Source: Nematopogon swammerdamellus
Taxonomy: Eukaryota > Arthropoda > Insecta > Lepidoptera > Adelidae
NCBI GenBank assembly: GCA_946902875.1
Contig: OX336337.1
Location: forward strand, 2,294,001 to 2,358,000
Direction of reading: 5' to 3'
Length of the DNA stretch: 64,000 bases
The translations under genes and the position numbers were made by a program. Positions within the stretch are counted from its first letter, which is position 1. Every line of letters starts with the position of its first letter. The notes beneath the pieces were generated by a model, which saw only the letters and a program-made list of their open reading frames with translations, did no database searches and had not been told where the DNA came from. Shown here piece by piece: positions 61,481 to 64,000 of this stretch.

Positions 61481-61927
61481 CTATTATAAAACTGCTGTTG
61501 GCTTCCCAAATAAACGAAAAATAAAATAATACTCATTGATTACAATTAATAAATAACTTCTTAGTCGCTTTTCTATATTCAAATTTTCGCCCTTTTTTAC
61601 ATATCTATGTACGTACATGCAGTTAGTAAAAAAAGAGATAGACTTCGCGACACCGCACCGACTTAATATTCCCACTCGTTGAGAAGTGAAGCCTACTACG
61701 ATATAGGCATACTATAAGAAGAAATCTTCAAAGAAAAAAAAAAGATAAGCAAAGTGATTTTATTGTCGAGGCGACGATCTCCGCGGCTTGCGGGGTACAC
61801 TCGACTGACAACTTCTTGTCACGAAATCACTTCAGATCAGGCTTCCAACACTTCTTTTAAAATGGGCGATATATTTTACTTCTTGCTGTGTGGTCAGAAC
61901 GAATCACACAGAGAGGTTTCCGGGCTG
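61481..61927. other. Unassigned spacer
   Basis: Nothing recognised. Confidence 0.3.
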
Positions 61928-62110
61928 AGTCAAAGCACATTTTTTTTATGTAAACCAGCATGGGTGGCTGTGCCGAGAGACCAATGGTGCAGTCGACAGA
62001 GCTAAAATCACCTCTCCTCGCGAAACCACGCTCAGTTAGGTGCCGTGCCAGCAGATTTGCGGACTATTGCTAGGCTGTCTAGCCCGTTAATACGACGCTT
62101 GAATACACCC
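61928..62110 (-). pseudogene. LINE-E polymerase end and 3' UTR
   Basis: Minus strand: VFKRRINGLDSLAIVRKSAG, TAPN then a stop, then AACTGAGCGTGGTTTCGCG and a T/A-rich end at 61940. Corresponds to 10866-11072. Confidence 0.75.
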
Positions 62111-62194
62111 TTCAAGACACCCTTGAAGACACACATGCATGCTCCGACCAGGCAATATCACCTCCGAGAACGTAGTAGGTGCGATACCGCAAGG

Positions 62195-62292
62195 ATACGA
62201 TACAGCCCTAGGACGGACGGACGGACAGACAGACAGACAGAAAGACGGCGTAGGCTTAGTAATAGGTTTCCATATGGATACGAGACCTTAAA
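62195..62292 (+). repeat. G-repeat 3' fragment
   Basis: GGACGGACGGACGGACAGAC, GGCGTAGGCTTAGTAATAGG, ATGGATACGAGACCTTAAAA. Confidence 0.75.
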
Positions 62293-62299
62293 AAGCAAA

Positions 62300-62690
62300 A
62301 AGTAAAAAAAGTATATCCATACAAGTATCATAATAAGCCGAAGAGTGCCATCGCCGCTGCTCTGACGAACTTGCTTCCTTTATCCCTCCTCCTACTCTCG
62401 CGGAACACCCCTTTGTAATCGACAGAAGGGTTCTTCGAACTGCACGATTCTCTAAATCGTTCTTGTGCCGCACTGCAAAGGTGCGGAACGGGCTCCCACC
62501 CAGGGAATATGTTTCCCCACTCCTACAATCCACGGATCTTCAAATCGTGGGTTAATAGCCTTTCCCCCAGCGACATTAGCCTACCTCCATGCTGAACTGG
62601 CACCTCCTCGGCGGTGAAATTGGCTGCGCCTGAGGCTTCGACCTCGGGCAGAGCCACCCAGATCGGAAGCAATAAAAAAAGTTATTTCTT
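62300..62690 (+). pseudogene. LINE-D polymerase C-terminus and 3' UTR
   Basis: Plus strand: IDRRVLRTARFSKSFLCRTA, KVRNGLPPREYVSPLLQSTD, then a +1 or -1 change of frame to FKSWVNSLSPSDISLPPC and TGA at about 62581-62583. This is the tail of a non-LTR retrotransposon polymerase. The UTR that follows (ACTGGCACCTCCTCGGCGG to an A run) also stands alone at 10735-10848. Frameshift and 5' truncation make it inactive. Confidence 0.8.
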
Positions 62691-62932
62691 GCAATCAACC
62701 TTCAGAGCACCGTTCATTAGTGACAAGTTTGGTTGTACCGGTGTATCCGTAAGTCGACGGGCGGTTGGTAGGCAGAGACAACGACGCAATAAGATAGAGA
62801 TCTGTTGGGCGGGCGGCGGTGAAGGCTGCGGGGCGCGGTGTAGGGCAGAAAATACTCTGTAGGTTGAAAACACGGAGAATATAGAGGAGACAGCTGTCTA
62901 AGGCATAAGCAAACCCGGATTTTTAGGGTCCC
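62691..62932. other. Unassigned spacer
   Basis: GC-balanced; no recognised feature. Confidence 0.3.
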
Positions 62933-63421
62933 GTATCAGGTACGGGACCATGAGCCTACGCCGTCTATCTGTCTGTCTGTCCGTCCGTCCGTCCGTCTGT
63001 CTGTCTGTCTGTCTGTCCGAGGGCTGTATCTCTTGATCCGTAATAGGTAGCCCGTTGAAATGTTCACAGAATATGTGTTATTATGGCCGATATAACAACA
63101 AATAATAAAAATAAGAAAAAGTAACAAATTCACGGGGGTTCTCATAGAAGAAACCAAAACTGTATGCGCTCGCGCCATCTACCGAATAAAGTGTGAAGCA
63201 TTTTAACTAATCATGACATTTAACTAATATGAAGCATTTCTTCTTCTTTTTTTAAATAGTGGCAACCAAACGAATAGGAAATTCGTTTATTACTGCCAGT
63301 ATCCAGTGACGGAGTTGCACGGTATAAATCATAACGCTCTATAGATGGCGTGAGTGGCGTTAACCATGACATGGCGATACGGAACCCTCGGTGTGCGCGT
63401 TCGACTCTCACTTGGCCGGTT
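62933..63421 (-). repeat. G-repeat with about 100-bp insertion
   Basis: GGGTCCCGTATCAGGTACGG, TCTGTCTG run, GCCATCTACCGAATAAAGTG, GAAGCATTTC, then foreign bases at about 63240-63335, then AGATGGCGTGAGTGGCGTTA and CGACTCTCACTTGGCCGGTT. Confidence 0.8.
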
Positions 63422-63545
63422 TTTTTAGGCTTCCGTACCCAGTACGGAAACCTATTGCTAAGCCTGCAACGTCTGTCTGTCTGTCTGATGGCTGTATATT
63501 TGGAACCGTAATAGCTAGCCGGTTAAAATTTTCAGAGAATATTGA
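63422..63545 (-). repeat. G-repeat fragment
   Basis: TAGGCTTCCGTACCCAGTAC, AAGCCTGCAACGTCTGTCTG, GGAACCGTAATAGCTAGCCG. Confidence 0.75.
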
Positions 63546-63967
63546 GATTGAGATCTGAATTTGAATTGAGAACGTCCTCCTATTTGGAAGTCGGTTGAAA
63601 AGGGATACCTACCTACTACTCTACACGGTAATAAGTGTTTTACTAGAAAATCAGGTTAGAAATAACTTCTCTCTACTATCTTCTTCATGGTTGAAATGTA
63701 GGGCTGAGTTTATTTTTGTATTGTTCCATTACACAAGTACTAAGTGCTGTGACGAAAGATTTCGTCTTCATTCTACGTTCGATCAAATATGTAATAGGTA
63801 TTATGGTTGCCAAAACGTATCCGATGAACACTGTACTGAAAGGCTTCGGGAAATCAGTAGCCACGTAGGTAAGGCTAAGAGGCTTATGATTCTGAAGGTG
63901 AAAGTTCGTTGATTTTGTGTAGGTAAACCTGTTCAAAAACATAAGTTTGTATTTAGATAGATAGAAT
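63546..63967. other. Unassigned sequence
   Basis: TCCTCCTATTTGGAAGTCGG near 63576 is an edge of the GAAGTCGGTT repeat. A 105-codon frame at 63595-63912 is not recognised. Confidence 0.3.
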
Positions 63968-64000
63968 TTTTTTTATGAAAACTGACTTGGTTGGCCACAT
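63968..64000 (-). mobile_element. SINE-5S 3' end, cut by the window edge
   Basis: T run, ATGAAAACTGACTTGGTTGG and CCACAT. Confidence 0.75.

Noticed and set aside
63595..63912. 105-codon plus-strand frame near the right edge
   Set aside because: No recognised motif, and a minus-strand frame of similar length overlaps it. Insufficient to call a gene.
1..64000. A coordinated gene system (operon, defence island, biosynthetic cluster)
   Set aside because: No prokaryotic gene organisation and no group of cooperating genes. The window is mobile-element DNA around at most one or two host exons.

Overview
The window looks like intergenic or intronic DNA from an insect, most probably a moth or butterfly. 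It is AT-rich, has no compact gene order, and is filled with dispersed repeats of kinds I associate with lepidopteran genomes: GACA-rich repeats ending in short TCCGTA/ACGGA palindromes, CCCGCGG-ended repeats, an irritans-type mariner, Helitron remnants, and tRNA- and 5S-headed SINEs. The species assignment is inference from repeat style only.

Almost nothing is host coding sequence. The one convincing host piece is a 108-bp minus-strand exon at 46396-46503. It has textbook splice sites and encodes 36 mostly hydrophobic residues, so it is probably one exon of a small multi-pass membrane protein. A weaker exon-like segment lies at 2367-2484 on the plus strand.

Labels used below. SINE-T: tRNA-headed SINE of about 400 bp. 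SINE-5S: SINE of about 370 bp with a tRNA-like A box, a 5S rRNA internal-promoter segment and a B-box-like segment. P-repeat: repeat of about 330 bp with a conserved GGTGTTGTGCTG/CAGCACAACACC hairpin. G-repeat: GACA-rich repeat of about 400 bp. R-repeat: repeat with a GCCCGCGGCTTCGC end. LINE-A to LINE-E: five distinguishable 3' ends of non-LTR retrotransposons, all dead fragments.

Layout. 0-5 kb: MITE candidate, SINE-T, LINE-C fragment, and a fold-back element (2775-4178) carrying a retrotransposon-derived reading frame. 5.5-8 kb: 72-bp tandem array, an intact 199-aa retrotransposon C-terminal frame, and three tandem 219-bp repeats. 8-11 kb: R-repeat, a 49-bp hAT-like mini-element with 8-bp duplications, and LINE-B split by a SINE. 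11.3-14.4 kb: 21-copy 130-bp satellite running into a Helitron helicase C-terminus. 14.4-15.2 kb: a 550-bp palindrome and LINE-B. 16.5-22.6 kb: SINE-5S, G-repeats, TA-flanked MITE, LINE-A, and a complete but dead mariner (18863-20138). 22.6-46 kb: mixed SINE, P-, G- and R-repeats, two MITEs with target duplications, and a 1.1-kb hAT-like element (41468-42585). 46-57 kb: host exon, LINE-E, hairpins and nested P-repeats. 57.3-59.8 kb: second copy of the fold-back element and its flank. 60-64 kb: LINE-B, D and E ends and G-repeats.

The genes do not form a pathway. The interest lies in the structure of the mobile elements: the dual Pol III promoter head of SINE-5S, a central domain shared between two SINE families with different heads, fold-back elements with a captured gene fragment, and three hAT-like elements whose ends can be placed to the base by their 8-bp duplications.
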